DNA of 37,484 nt from an uncultured Spartobacteria bacterium. Its GTDB lineage: Bacteria > Verrucomicrobiota > Verrucomicrobiia > Chthoniobacterales > UBA6821. The first letter of the stretch is position 1; every line of letters starts with the position of its first letter. A model generated the notes under the pieces. It did no database searches, was not told the DNA's origin, and worked only from the letters and a program-made list of their open reading frames with translations. The stretch spans positions 1-37,484 of the forward strand of contig CAIWMF010000052.1 of assembly GCA_903913785.1 (NCBI GenBank), in the 5' to 3' direction. Shown here in pieces: positions 1-9,303 of the stretch. The position numbers were made by a program, and so were the translations under genes.

Positions 1-2
1 AA

Positions 3-2657
3 GTGATACCCTCCCCTCTTAAAACCCAAGAGCACCAAAAGATCCCAGGCGCCATCACCAAATGCATCTCCTCTCACGCAAGACGGCTAACCCGGATATT
101 TCATGCTGATCGTGACGAGGAGACTGCGAAGGCTGATGGGGTCAGGCAGACGAGCATTTTGACGCCGGGCGGTATGGACGCATACAGCCCGGCATCACAA
201 TCCTTCACCCGCCTTGTACTAACAAGCTTTGCACAGCGCCTCATTACGATTCAGTATGAAATATGCGGGCTAGGTCTCCTCAAGCACCTCGACAGTATCA
301 CAAATTCCGATTTGCCAGGGGAGCTCCTCATCGGTCATGATGTTACGACCACCCCTACCACAGAAAAACCAACCACCTGGGGAGAAGATGTATACCTCAA
401 GCATCTCCTTCATCCTGAGTATAGACTTGTAGACTCTTCCATAACCGTCTCTATGAATCCTGCTAACAACTTAAAACGCCCTGCCTCACCCATTGCGCAG
501 GAAGCAAACCCGACATCATCTTCAGGTGCCTCTTCTTCTAGTTGGCCTTCTGGCAGCCTCAGTGGAACCAGTGTTGTAGAGCATCCTCCATCACCTAAAA
601 GCTTTTTCCCTAGGACCACAACAACCAACTGGAATGATCCGCCTTCCTCCTCAGACCCGCGTTCTATCCTAGCACCAGCCAAAAGACCTCGACCTGATGG
701 ATCTTATGAAATATCCGGGTTAAACCCCCTAGAAGATTTGAATATACATATTGTGACAGCCCTCACACACGCCCAGGCACAAGGAGCCCATCACGATATT
801 ATTTCAGCCTACGAAGCCTCTTTGGCGCGTCTTAACCAGGCGACTCAAGCTAGGAATGATGGTCACACAACATTATCATCCTATTACCAAGGATCAGCAA
901 TCGCCCTTTTCAGAACAAGTGAGGCAAAGATAAAGCAATGGAATGATAACGACGAGAAAATTCGGTTATACAACAATGAAGCAGCATCATGCTTCGAGGA
1001 ATTACGAACGCTATTTGATCAAGCAGCAACAGCGTACGAGCAGGGTGATCATCAAGCCGCAGGAGCGTGGGATAATAAAGCTCAATTTTTAAAAAAACTA
1101 TCTGAAATACGTGGTTTCGGTATTTTGGCCCCCAAAGATTCTGGATGGGCCCGTAAAGATTTTGGACAACCATCAATTGATGGCGTCAAGATGATAGAGA
1201 TGATCCGAAACAACGTGATTACACCAGAGTTTCTTGAGGCATATCATGTTTCCCTCGAGGAAGTAGGGGGCGCACTGAGCTGTGAAATTAGCAAAGACAT
1301 TAAGACACTCGAAGAGAAAATAAAACTCGTAGAGAGCTTAAGCGAACATTCCTTTGAAACGACACACTGTCTTGAAGGATGCCACGAAAAATTAGAAGAA
1401 CTTGAAGCGATAGAAAGAAGGAACTTCAAAATTGATTCAAATTTAAGCACGCAAAAAGATCAGATTCAAAACACCATCACTGCTCTTGAAGCTATGTTGC
1501 TAACGCCAAGGACCAAGGAGGAGTTCTTGAATTTTTTTAACGCACACAAAGATGCTTTAACACATTTGAAAAATAACTTGTTATCATTCTCAGAAGAACC
1601 ACAAAACAATACGATACAAGGCATCCTTGAAAACCTCCATCAAGAATATACTACTTCCCAGGATCAAGAAAACAGCTACATCCTTACCCTAGATGCAGCA
1701 CAACGGATACGAGATGTGTGTCTTAGAGGTGATGTAGAGCGAATCAATGCTTTCATACCGGCTTTGGAGAAAAGCACAGAATATCGTTCTCTTGCAGCCA
1801 CGGCAGAGGCTCAAGGAAAGCCCCAAGAAGCAGACTATTTCCATAATGCAGCAGATACTTGCTTATGCGAAGCCGGTGAGCTTGCTAAAAATCGACCCAA
1901 CGAGGCTGCAGTGGCAGCCTATGAACAAGCAGCGGAGTACTTCGCACAAGCTGCCAAGGCACAGGCTCAAGGAAAGACCCAAGAAGCAGAATGCTGGAAT
2001 GATGCAGGCTGGATATGTAGAAAAAAAGCCGAAGAGTTTGCTAAGGATACACCCAATAATGCTGCAATGGCAGCCTATAAACAAGCAGCGGAGTACTGCG
2101 TAAAAGCTGCCGAGGTATGGGCTCAACGAAAGACTGGAGAAGCAAGATGCTGGAATAATGCAGGCATAATGTGTAGCAACCAAGCCCTAGAGCTTACTAA
2201 GGATACACCCAATAATACTCTAGCGGAAGCCTATGGAAAAGGAGCGGAGTGCTTTAAAAACGCTGCTAAGGGATTGGCTCTAGGAGAGATCCAAGAAGCA
2301 ATCTACTGGAATGATGCAGGCGAGATGTGTAACAAGCAAGCCAAGCAGTTTGCTAAAAATCCACCCAATAATGCTGCAGTGGCAGCCTATGGACAAGCAG
2401 CGCAGTACCACGCACAAGCTGCCGAGGCACAGGCTCTAGGAAAGACCCAAGAAGCAAGATACTGGAATGATGCAGGCATAGCGTGTAACAACCAAGCCAA
2501 AGAGCTTGCTAAGCCGGAGCCGAATCAAGCCGCGCTCAACTCATATGAGGAAAATAAACTTTATTGCACTAGAAAAGCGGAGGATCTCAATGCTCAAGCT
2601 GAGGAAAATAAAAAGATCAATCAATCAATAAGAGAGCATAGGCGTAGAGGCATATAG
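3..2657 (+). CDS. Large repeat-containing protein with C-terminal tandem ~52-aa helical repeats and Ser/Pro-rich N-terminal part; contains an in-frame palindromic repeat copy; possible secreted protein. True start uncertain (GTG at 3, ATG at 453, or upstream of window)
   Basis: 884-codon open frame; four consecutive 52-aa units (e.g. AAVAAYEQAAEYFAQAAKAQAQGKTQEAECWNDAGWICRKKAEEFAKDTPNN) plus a degenerate preceding one. Confidence 0.7.
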   Translation: MIPSPLKTQEHQKIPGAITKCISSHARRLTRIFHADRDEETAKADGVRQTSILTPGGMDAYSPASQSFTRLVLTSFAQRLITIQYEICGLGLLKHLDSITNSDLPGELLIGHDVTTTPTTEKPTTWGEDVYLKHLLHPEYRLVDSSITVSMNPANNLKRPASPIAQEANPTSSSGASSSSWPSGSLSGTSVVEHPPSPKSFFPRTTTTNWNDPPSSSDPRSILAPAKRPRPDGSYEISGLNPLEDLNIHIVTALTHAQAQGAHHDIISAYEASLARLNQATQARNDGHTTLSSYYQGSAIALFRTSEAKIKQWNDNDEKIRLYNNEAASCFEELRTLFDQAATAYEQGDHQAAGAWDNKAQFLKKLSEIRGFGILAPKDSGWARKDFGQPSIDGVKMIEMIRNNVITPEFLEAYHVSLEEVGGALSCEISKDIKTLEEKIKLVESLSEHSFETTHCLEGCHEKLEELEAIERRNFKIDSNLSTQKDQIQNTITALEAMLLTPRTKEEFLNFFNAHKDALTHLKNNLLSFSEEPQNNTIQGILENLHQEYTTSQDQENSYILTLDAAQRIRDVCLRGDVERINAFIPALEKSTEYRSLAATAEAQGKPQEADYFHNAADTCLCEAGELAKNRPNEAAVAAYEQAAEYFAQAAKAQAQGKTQEAECWNDAGWICRKKAEEFAKDTPNNAAMAAYKQAAEYCVKAAEVWAQRKTGEARCWNNAGIMCSNQALELTKDTPNNTLAEAYGKGAECFKNAAKGLALGEIQEAIYWNDAGEMCNKQAKQFAKNPPNNAAVAAYGQAAQYHAQAAEAQALGKTQEARYWNDAGIACNNQAKELAKPEPNQAALNSYEENKLYCTRKAEDLNAQAEENKKINQSIREHRRRGI
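87..273. repeat. Palindromic interspersed repeat, full copy, inside the 884-aa ORF
   Basis: Left end ctaacccggatatttcatgctgatcgtgacgaggag; right end attacgattcagtatgaaatatgcgggctag; central hairpin gccgggcggtatg...catacagcccggc. Confidence 0.9.
707..723. repeat. Solitary right-end core of the palindromic repeat, in frame in the 884-aa ORF
   Basis: tgaaatatccgggttaa, encoding YEISGL in the same phase as the full copies. Confidence 0.6.
1745..2530 (+). repeat. Coding tandem repeats, 156-bp (52-aa) period
   Basis: tggaat(g/a)atgcaggc at 1995, 2151, 2307 and 2463, exactly 156 bp apart. Confidence 0.9.
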
Positions 2658-2667
2658 AATCCTGTCC

Positions 2668-2707
2668 CAGCCTCCTCGTCACGATCAGTATGAAATATGC
2701 GGGCTAG
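2668..2707. repeat. Palindromic repeat, right arm end only
   Basis: cagcctcctcgtcacgatcagtatgaaatatgcgggctag. Confidence 0.85.
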
Positions 2708-3402
2708 TGCCAGCGGTGCCGATCTTTTGTGGAGAGTTCGAAATAATTCAGTGCTGCCAAGAGAACAAATTTTCAGTGATGGATCCTATCTTTCTACCAT
2801 CTATGCCTCTACAAAAGATCGGCTTCATAAGACCAATGGCATCAACGTGCGTATCATTGAATATAAAGTCTCAAAACAAAAAGAGAATGCTTATATTTTA
2901 ATGACGACTTTGCTTGATGAAAAGACCTTCCCGGCCAGAGAACTTGCTAAATTATATCCGCAACGTTGGGAAGTAGAACTCATGTTTGATGAAATGAAAA
3001 CTCATCTCAAAGATGGAAAAACTCTTCTGCGCAGTCAGAGCCCAGAGATGATCCTCCAAGAGCTTTATGGCTTGCTGCTTGCCTATCGAGCCGTACGAAC
3101 CATGATGAATGCAGCAGCCCAACGTGCTCAAATTGATTCAGATCGATTATCTTTTACAGAATCTTTTAATATTATTCGTCGCAAACTGGTTGCCATGCCA
3201 GCCCTTTCCCCCTCAGGAAATATCTAGATGGCTGAATCATCTCATCAATCAAATTACTCAAGCAAGATTACCCAAAAGACGATGTCGTTCTTATCAACGA
3301 GCGGTAAAACGATTGGTTTTGAAGTATCCTGTTTCCTCAATTCGTAAAAATATGAATACTCCTCAGAGGCGTGTTACTAAAATCATAAAATACCTTAAGT
3401 AA
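2697..3402 (+). pseudogene. IS4-like DDE transposase remnant, N-terminally truncated and frameshifted near ~3200
   Basis: GADLLWRVRNN, LPREQIFSDGSYLSTIYAS, YPQRWEVELMFDEMKT, ELYGLLLAYRAVR motifs typical of IS4-type transposases; the C-terminal part continues in another frame (ORF 3109..3402). Confidence 0.8.
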
Positions 3403-3414
3403 CCGGCATTGGGG

Positions 3415-3431
3415 CTAACCCGCATATTTCA
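3415..3431. repeat. Solitary left-end core of the palindromic repeat
   Basis: ctaacccgcatatttca between the transposase remnant and the purD stop. Confidence 0.8.
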
Positions 3432-3442
3432 AATGCTCTCAA

Positions 3443-4711
3443 TCATGTTTGTCCAATATCCCGCCTGTATTGCTTGCCTTCAAAGGTAATCAAATCAACA
3501 GCTCTGTAGACTTTGTCTCTTGCCTCTCTGAGTGTCTCGCCCATAGCTGTGACCCCTAAGACACGGCCACCAGCAGTGTAGTATTGATCTCCTTCTTGTA
3601 CTGTTCCTGCGTGAAAAATAATGATATCTGGGTCACATGCAGCGGCAGCATCGATTCCATGAATGATTTTTCCTTTTTCAATAGGACCTGGATAGCCTCC
3701 CGAGGCCAAGATAACACATACTGCCGGACGTCTCTCCCAAATCGGCTCCATAGAGGCAAGCCTACCATCTATTGTTGCTTCTAAAAGATCCAGTAGATCG
3801 CTCTTTAAGCGACGCATCAAGACCTGGGTTTCTGGGTCACCAAAGCGACAATTAAATTCCAGAACTTTGGGACCCTGTGAAGTGATCATCATTCCCGGAA
3901 AAAGCATTCCTTGAAATTTCAAACCATCTGCCTGAAGGCCGCGTAAAAAAGGAGTAATAATGCTACGCTCTAGTTCTTCTTTGATAGCAGGGGTTAGAAT
4001 CATCGAAGGACTAATCGTACCCATACCGCCGGTATTCAGACCATTATCTCCATCGAGTGCTCGCTTATGATCGCGTGCATCAGGAAAGAGAAGCGCACGG
4101 TCCCCATCAATGAGTGCATGGAGTGAACATTCAACGCCCGAGAGATATTCTTCAATGACAATTACTTTTCCTGATGCTCCAAAAATTTCAAGTTCCATCG
4201 ATTGCCTAACAGCTTCTTGAGCCTCTTGCTTATTGTGCGCAATAACCACACCTTTTCCTAGGGCAAGTCCATCAGCTTTTATGACGAGTGGGTAAGATGC
4301 TTTTTCAAGATAGGCATATGCTTGGGAAGCTTCGCTAAAGACACAAGCATCTGCTGTAGGAATTCCATGACGCTTCATAAACTCCTTGGCAAAAGACTTG
4401 GAAGTTTCTAAACGCGCTCCAGCAGCAGTTGGCCCAAAGATACGCAAGCCAGCAGCTTGAAAAAGATCGACGATCCCAAGGGCAAGCGAATCATCAGGAC
4501 CGATGATAGTAAGATCAATGTTTTTTTCTCTAGCCGCATCAAGTAAGCCGAGAGCGTCAGACGCTGCAATAGGAAGATTTTCACCCAGTGCTGCCGTACC
4601 GGGATTGCCAGGGGCGATGAAAAGTTTAGAGAGACGAGGACTCTGTTTTAATTTCCACGCCAAGGCATGTTCTCGCCCTCCCGAACCAACAAGAAGAATA
4701 TTCATAAGCAA
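3443..4711 (-). CDS. purD: Phosphoribosylamine--glycine ligase
   Basis: MNILLVGSGGREHALAWKL N-terminus; ATP-grasp motifs; GDPETQVLMRRLKSDL. Confidence 0.95.
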   Translation of the reverse strand: MLMNILLVGSGGREHALAWKLKQSPRLSKLFIAPGNPGTAALGENLPIAASDALGLLDAAREKNIDLTIIGPDDSLALGIVDLFQAAGLRIFGPTAAGARLETSKSFAKEFMKRHGIPTADACVFSEASQAYAYLEKASYPLVIKADGLALGKGVVIAHNKQEAQEAVRQSMELEIFGASGKVIVIEEYLSGVECSLHALIDGDRALLFPDARDHKRALDGDNGLNTGGMGTISPSMILTPAIKEELERSIITPFLRGLQADGLKFQGMLFPGMMITSQGPKVLEFNCRFGDPETQVLMRRLKSDLLDLLEATIDGRLASMEPIWERRPAVCVILASGGYPGPIEKGKIIHGIDAAAACDPDIIIFHAGTVQEGDQYYTAGGRVLGVTAMGETLREARDKVYRAVDLITFEGKQYRRDIGQT

Positions 4712-4779
4712 AAAAAATTAGCTAAGAGATCTATCTGCGTCTATCTTCTTATTTTTACTTTTACTTACTCCTTACTCTT

Positions 4780-5169
4780 ATGCAGCTCTGTGTTCTTAAA
4801 TCTAAAATTCACCGCGCCACCGTCACAAGCGCTTCGCTTGATTATGAAGGAAGTCTCACCATTGCTTGGGATCTTGCCCAGAGAGTGGGTCTCATGGCTT
4901 ATGAAAAAATTCTTGTTGGCAACATGGCCAATGGAGAACGTTTTGAAACCTATGTCATCTATGGCAAAGCAGGTTCTAGAGCTATCGAACTCAATGGAGC
5001 AACAGCCTTACTTGGCAAGCCTGGGGATCTCATCACCATCATGTCCTATGCATGGATTGATGCAGCTCTAGCCGCAACACATCAACCTCAGGTGATTGTT
5101 CTTGGTCCTAATAATGTCGTTGATAAAGAAAACAAATCCGAATCCTGGTCTCTCAATACTGGTCTATAG
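4780..5169 (+). CDS. panD: Aspartate 1-decarboxylase
   Basis: SKIHRATVTSASLDYEGSLTI with YxGS processing site; NGERFETYVI. Confidence 0.92.
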   Translation: MQLCVLKSKIHRATVTSASLDYEGSLTIAWDLAQRVGLMAYEKILVGNMANGERFETYVIYGKAGSRAIELNGATALLGKPGDLITIMSYAWIDAALAATHQPQVIVLGPNNVVDKENKSESWSLNTGL

Positions 5170-5179
5170 TCCAAGGGCT

Positions 5180-5196
5180 CTAGCCCGCATATTTCA
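5180..5196. repeat. Solitary left-end core of the palindromic repeat
   Basis: ctagcccgcatatttca between convergent panD and hprK stops. Confidence 0.8.
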
Positions 5197-5199
5197 CAC

Positions 5200-6144
5200 T
5201 TATACCTTCATGACATTGAGCAATCGATTGTTGAACTCCTGCGCAGCATGGTACCCCATGGATTTGAGCTTTTGATCTAATGCCGCAACTTCCACAAGAC
5301 GTGAAACATCACGTCCTTTGCGCACAGGGATTGTCAGGTGAGGGATGTCGATTCCTAAAATAGTGAGAAACTCAAGGTCAAGTCCCACGCGCTCAATATG
5401 ATCAAGTTCATTCCAATCTTTTAAGGTCACAATGAGATCGAGTCTTTTTTCTGGTCGTACAGATCCAATGCCAAAAATAGCTGGTACATTGATGATGCCA
5501 ATACCGCGAATTTCCATATGAAAGCGCGTGATATCACTGCTCGTTCCAAATAATTCACGTCCCTCAAAATTCCGAAAACGTGTTACATCATCGCTCACCA
5601 GACTGTATCCTCGTTCAATAAGCCCCAGGACACATTCACTTTTACCGATGCCTGTTTGTCCTTTGATCAAAACACCGATGCCTAAAATATCTACCATGCT
5701 TCCAAACTCGGTCGTGACTGGGGCAAATGCCTCCTCTAAGGCTATTGTTGCCGCATTAATAAATTCCATCGTAATGAGCGGCGTCCGAAGAATGGGTATT
5801 TTGAATTCTTCTGCAATTTTAAGTAACTCTGTAGGGAGTGTACAACCACGTGAAATCACAAGAGCTGGAATCCGAAGAGTAAAAACTTCCCGTAAGCGCA
5901 CCTCACATTCCTCAGCCGGCAGATGTCTGAGATAGCTCAACTCAGCATAGCCAGCAACTTGAAGACGTTTGAATGGAAAATATCGAAAAAATCCTGCGAG
6001 CGCTAAACCAGGTCGATTAATCGTTGGCTCTTTGATATAGGATTCTTCACCTGACTCATCATTGAGTAATTCTAACTGAAGTTCCTTGCCATAATTTTTA
6101 CAAAAGTCGGCTACACTTAATTTTTTAACAATATTTTTGTTCAT
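5200..6144 (-). CDS. hprK: HPr kinase/phosphorylase
   Basis: Walker A GQTGIGKSE, LVSDDVTRF, RKGRDVSRLVEVAALDQKL. Confidence 0.93.
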   Translation of the reverse strand: MNKNIVKKLSVADFCKNYGKELQLELLNDESGEESYIKEPTINRPGLALAGFFRYFPFKRLQVAGYAELSYLRHLPAEECEVRLREVFTLRIPALVISRGCTLPTELLKIAEEFKIPILRTPLITMEFINAATIALEEAFAPVTTEFGSMVDILGIGVLIKGQTGIGKSECVLGLIERGYSLVSDDVTRFRNFEGRELFGTSSDITRFHMEIRGIGIINVPAIFGIGSVRPEKRLDLIVTLKDWNELDHIERVGLDLEFLTILGIDIPHLTIPVRKGRDVSRLVEVAALDQKLKSMGYHAAQEFNNRLLNVMKV

Positions 6145-6223
6145 ATACCTTTATCCGATAGAGCTACCATTGCAAGTACGACAACGTTTCCAAAAACTCT
6201 CGCAGAACGTACGTCTCCTTTCA

Positions 6224-7000
6224 TTACATGGAAAAGGATTCTCCCAAATAAAGTTTACGACTAATGGGATCATTGAGTAAAAAATCTTTGTCTCCCTGAC
6301 TTTCAACACGTCCTTCAAAAATGAGGTAAGCACGATCGGTAATGGCTAAGGTTTCACGCACATTATGATCCGTAATAATAATGGCTAAGCCGCTATCCCG
6401 CAGATCTGAGATGACCTGCTGAACGTCATAGACAGCAATAGGGTCCACCCCACTAAAAGGCTCATCGAGCATTAAGAGAGATGGATTCATGACAAGCGAA
6501 CGGGCAATGGTCAAACGTCTTTTTTCTCCACCACTTAATGTGAGCGCTTCATTTTTTGCAAGATGATCAATCCCAAAACGAGTTAACAATTCCTCACAGC
6601 GATCTTGTTGCTCTTTTTTGGTTAGTGTTGTTGTTTCTAAAATGGAGAGGATGTTTTCTTTGACCGTCATTTTTCTAAAAATCGATTCCTCCTGAGGTAA
6701 ATAACCCATACCCAAACGAGCTCGTTTGTACATCGGCTCATGGGTGACATCTACTCCATTGAAAAATGTGCGCCCCCCATCAGGCCGCACCAAACCGACA
6801 ATCATATAAAAAGTTGTTGTTTTACCAGCACCATTAGGCCCTAACAAACCAACAATCTCGCCAGGACGAATATGAATATCAACTCCATTGACCACAGAGC
6901 GTCCATTATAAATTTTGATTAATCCATCGGTTCTAAGAATAGATTCATCTTGAGAGGTTATTGGTGAAAAAGGAGAAGGAAGAGTAGCATTCATCCGCAA
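6224..7000 (-). CDS. lptB: LPS export ABC transporter ATP-binding protein
   Basis: GPNGAGKTTTFYMIVGL, LSGGEKRR, LLDEPFSGVDPIAV. Confidence 0.94.
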   Translation of the reverse strand: MRMNATLPSPFSPITSQDESILRTDGLIKIYNGRSVVNGVDIHIRPGEIVGLLGPNGAGKTTTFYMIVGLVRPDGGRTFFNGVDVTHEPMYKRARLGMGYLPQEESIFRKMTVKENILSILETTTLTKKEQQDRCEELLTRFGIDHLAKNEALTLSGGEKRRLTIARSLVMNPSLLMLDEPFSGVDPIAVYDVQQVISDLRDSGLAIIITDHNVRETLAITDRAYLIFEGRVESQGDKDFLLNDPISRKLYLGESFSM

Positions 7001-7073
7001 AAGGTGTATTGCTCCACAAGGTAGCCGCTATTGAGGGCAGGGTAAAGAATCCTTTATTATTTTGGTCCCTCTC

Positions 7074-7670
7074 TCAGGGTGAATCGAGAGCCGCACCATT
7101 GGCCTTGGGTTCTACAATCATCGCACGACTCTTACCTATCGTGCGTGACGTTCCTTTGTTATTAAGGATCATGACTGTCCCTTCTTCTGTGCTGACTTGA
7201 TAACTTTGCCCTTGTTGAATCTGCGGCCATATTTTGAGCGTCATGTCACCTGTTGCAGGCTCATAGACTACTTCCCCTGCCCTTGCCATTGACTTGGTGA
7301 CCTCCCCTTGGTCATTGATATTTTGTTGTTCAATGAAGACATTTCCTCGTGCAATCACCTCTTCGAGTCCTTGACGATTTTTGTTCATCACAACATGTAA
7401 GGTGTCACAAAACAGGGTGAATTGTGGATCATGCACAACAACATTCCCACTAAACTCAACGGTGTTCGTCAGGTCATCAAACCAAGCTCCCTCTTGAGCA
7501 TCAATGATGGTTCGTGCATTTTTAGGTCGTGCTTTACCACCAACAACGAACTTCCAAGGATCTGCAGGGTCGGGAGTGCTCTTAGAAGCTATTTGCGCTA
7601 TGCTCGCTGCAGGACAAAAAGCGAGCAGAAGAATCAGAGCGTGCACGAGTAACAATAAAAAAAATTTCAT
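7074..7670 (-). CDS. lptA: LptA/OstA-like LPS transport periplasmic protein (start set at MKFFLLLLVHALILLL; the ORF extends to 7751)
   Basis: Signal peptide; VEFSGNVVVHDPQFTLFCDTLHVVMN OstA-like pattern; adjacent to lptB. Confidence 0.75.
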   Translation of the reverse strand: MKFFLLLLVHALILLLAFCPAASIAQIASKSTPDPADPWKFVVGGKARPKNARTIIDAQEGAWFDDLTNTVEFSGNVVVHDPQFTLFCDTLHVVMNKNRQGLEEVIARGNVFIEQQNINDQGEVTKSMARAGEVVYEPATGDMTLKIWPQIQQGQSYQVSTEEGTVMILNNKGTSRTIGKSRAMIVEPKANGAALDSP

Positions 7671-7704
7671 GATGGTTAATGAAGAGTATTTTCTTGCTCC
7701 TCTT

Positions 7705-8250
7705 CTATGGTGACTCTGCTGGTAATCCATTGCGAATTTCTGTATGCACATGGCCTTTCATTGTTCCTAAACGCTTGATTGTGTCAAAACTTGCGGAATC
7801 TCCAACCATCTCAAAATCTTCTCGTTTAATAGTAATGGTGCTGCCCGTAGTGAGGATTTTTGTATCCAGATGAAAAATCCCCTTAGGCACAAGCACAGCA
7901 ACATCTTTTCCGTCCCTTTCAAAAAATCCAATTTTCAGTGATTCCACCTCAACTTCCTCTTCGTTGATTTTACGAGCTTTCTCGGCAGTAAAATTCATGA
8001 CACGACGGCCATCCGCATCATACTGGGGAATGATAATGCCCTTCATGTCTTCTCCAATAGGTGCCGGCAAATCAATCGGCGTGCCCGAGCTTTTATTAGA
8101 TTTCTGAATTACTCCCTTCATTGAAAGTTCATCTCCTTGCTTCTTTCCCTCATTCACCTTGTTTAGAGAGGCTAATGAGTCTGCCATACAGAGCATGGAG
8201 AGCATGGCGATTACTAAAAAAATAAATTTTTTCAAACAAGAAATAACCAT
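7705..8250 (-). CDS. lptC: LptC-like LPS export protein
   Basis: N-terminal hydrophobic segment; NFTAEKARKINEEEVEVESLKIGFF...LDTKILTTGSTITI; position upstream of lptA-lptB. Confidence 0.6.
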   Translation of the reverse strand: MVISCLKKFIFLVIAMLSMLCMADSLASLNKVNEGKKQGDELSMKGVIQKSNKSSGTPIDLPAPIGEDMKGIIIPQYDADGRRVMNFTAEKARKINEEEVEVESLKIGFFERDGKDVAVLVPKGIFHLDTKILTTGSTITIKREDFEMVGDSASFDTIKRLGTMKGHVHTEIRNGLPAESP

Positions 8251-8268
8251 AACGTTTCCTCTAAGGGC

Positions 8269-8292
8269 CAGCTCGAATATTTCAGACTAACC
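8269..8292. repeat. Diverged left end of the palindromic repeat
   Basis: cagctcgaatatttcagactaacc resembles ctagcccgcatatttcatactgatc. Confidence 0.45.
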
Positions 8293-8363
8293 CTATTGGG
8301 GTTTGTAGAAAGACGAGTCTTAGCATCTGTTAAAAGTGATCATCAATAAATAATGCAAAGCAC

Positions 8364-9188
8364 TTAATGGAGGGCTCGATGAATAGCCATGAGAGAAGTA
8401 AGAACTTTCCGAAGATTACCAAGTGGAATTTGATTCGGACCATCAGAAAATGCTTTGGCTGGATTCTCATGTGTTTCCATAAAAATCCCATCAACACCAA
8501 CAGCCATTGCGGCTCGTGCTAGAACAGGAGCTAAAATACCATCGCCCGTTGTACAGTCGCCACCACCACCAGGACGCTGGACCGAATGGGTGGCATCAAA
8601 AACAATATGATAGCCCGCCTCACGTATCCAATAAAGAGACCTCATATCAGCTACCAAATTATTGTAGCCAAAAGTTGTTCCTCGTTCTGTAAAAAAGAAA
8701 TTCACACAACCCGCACTCATCAATTTTTCTGCAATAGGTTTGAGATCCCAAGGAGCAAGAAATTGTCCTTTTTTGACATTAACGACCCGTCCCGTCTTGG
8801 CAGCAGCAACAATGAGATCCGTCTGACGGCATAGAAAAGCAGGGATCTGCAACAAGTCAATTAATTCTGCAGCAATCAAGGCTTCCTCGGGTGAGTGAAT
8901 ATCTGTTGTGACAGGCACTCCGATAGCTGCTCCCACTTCAGCCAACATAGCACATCCTTCGCGAGGTCCTATGCCTCGGTAAGAAGAAGCTGATGTGCGA
9001 TTGGCTTTATCGTAAGAAGCTTTAAAAATAAATTCGATACCTAGATCATCGCAGATCGCAAGGATTTTTTTTGCTGTCCGCAACAGTGGTTTTTCTCCTT
9101 CAATAACACACGGCCCTAAAATAAACAGTGGGGCAGGACCTCCCAGTAGCTTTTTCCCAATCTTGAGTGGATGTTTTTTGACGTTCAA
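8364..9188 (-). CDS. kdsA: 2-dehydro-3-deoxyphosphooctonate aldolase
   Basis: FILGPCVIEGE, FKASYDKANRTS, VFDATHSVQRPGG, GVDGIFMETHENP. Confidence 0.95.
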   Translation of the reverse strand: MNVKKHPLKIGKKLLGGPAPLFILGPCVIEGEKPLLRTAKKILAICDDLGIEFIFKASYDKANRTSASSYRGIGPREGCAMLAEVGAAIGVPVTTDIHSPEEALIAAELIDLLQIPAFLCRQTDLIVAAAKTGRVVNVKKGQFLAPWDLKPIAEKLMSAGCVNFFFTERGTTFGYNNLVADMRSLYWIREAGYHIVFDATHSVQRPGGGGDCTTGDGILAPVLARAAMAVGVDGIFMETHENPAKAFSDGPNQIPLGNLRKVLTSLMAIHRALH

Positions 9189-9279
9189 TTGTTTAATATA
9201 TCTTAAAGGGGGTGCTCTCTGGAGTTTGTTCCTGCGTTATAGGAGATTGAGATCCAAGAAAATTGAGCTCGAGGGCTTA

Positions 9280-9300
9280 AAGCCTATTAACCATAGGCTT
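9280..9300. terminator. Stem-loop, possible terminator
   Basis: AAGCCTAT-taacc-ATAGGCTT perfect 8-bp stem just 3' of the minus-strand CesT-like gene. Confidence 0.5.
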
Positions 9301-9303
9301 CAC

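Noticed and set aside
410-682. Antisense ORFs such as 410..682 (-), 910..1176 (-), 20104..20400 (-), 35885..36319 (-)
   Set aside because: They overlap strong sense-strand genes and have no recognisable protein motifs; probable shadow ORFs.
1745-2530. Regularly spaced repeats that might be a CRISPR-like array
   Set aside because: The 156-bp period is coding (52 codons) and the repeats are degenerate and contiguous without spacers; it is a protein repeat array.
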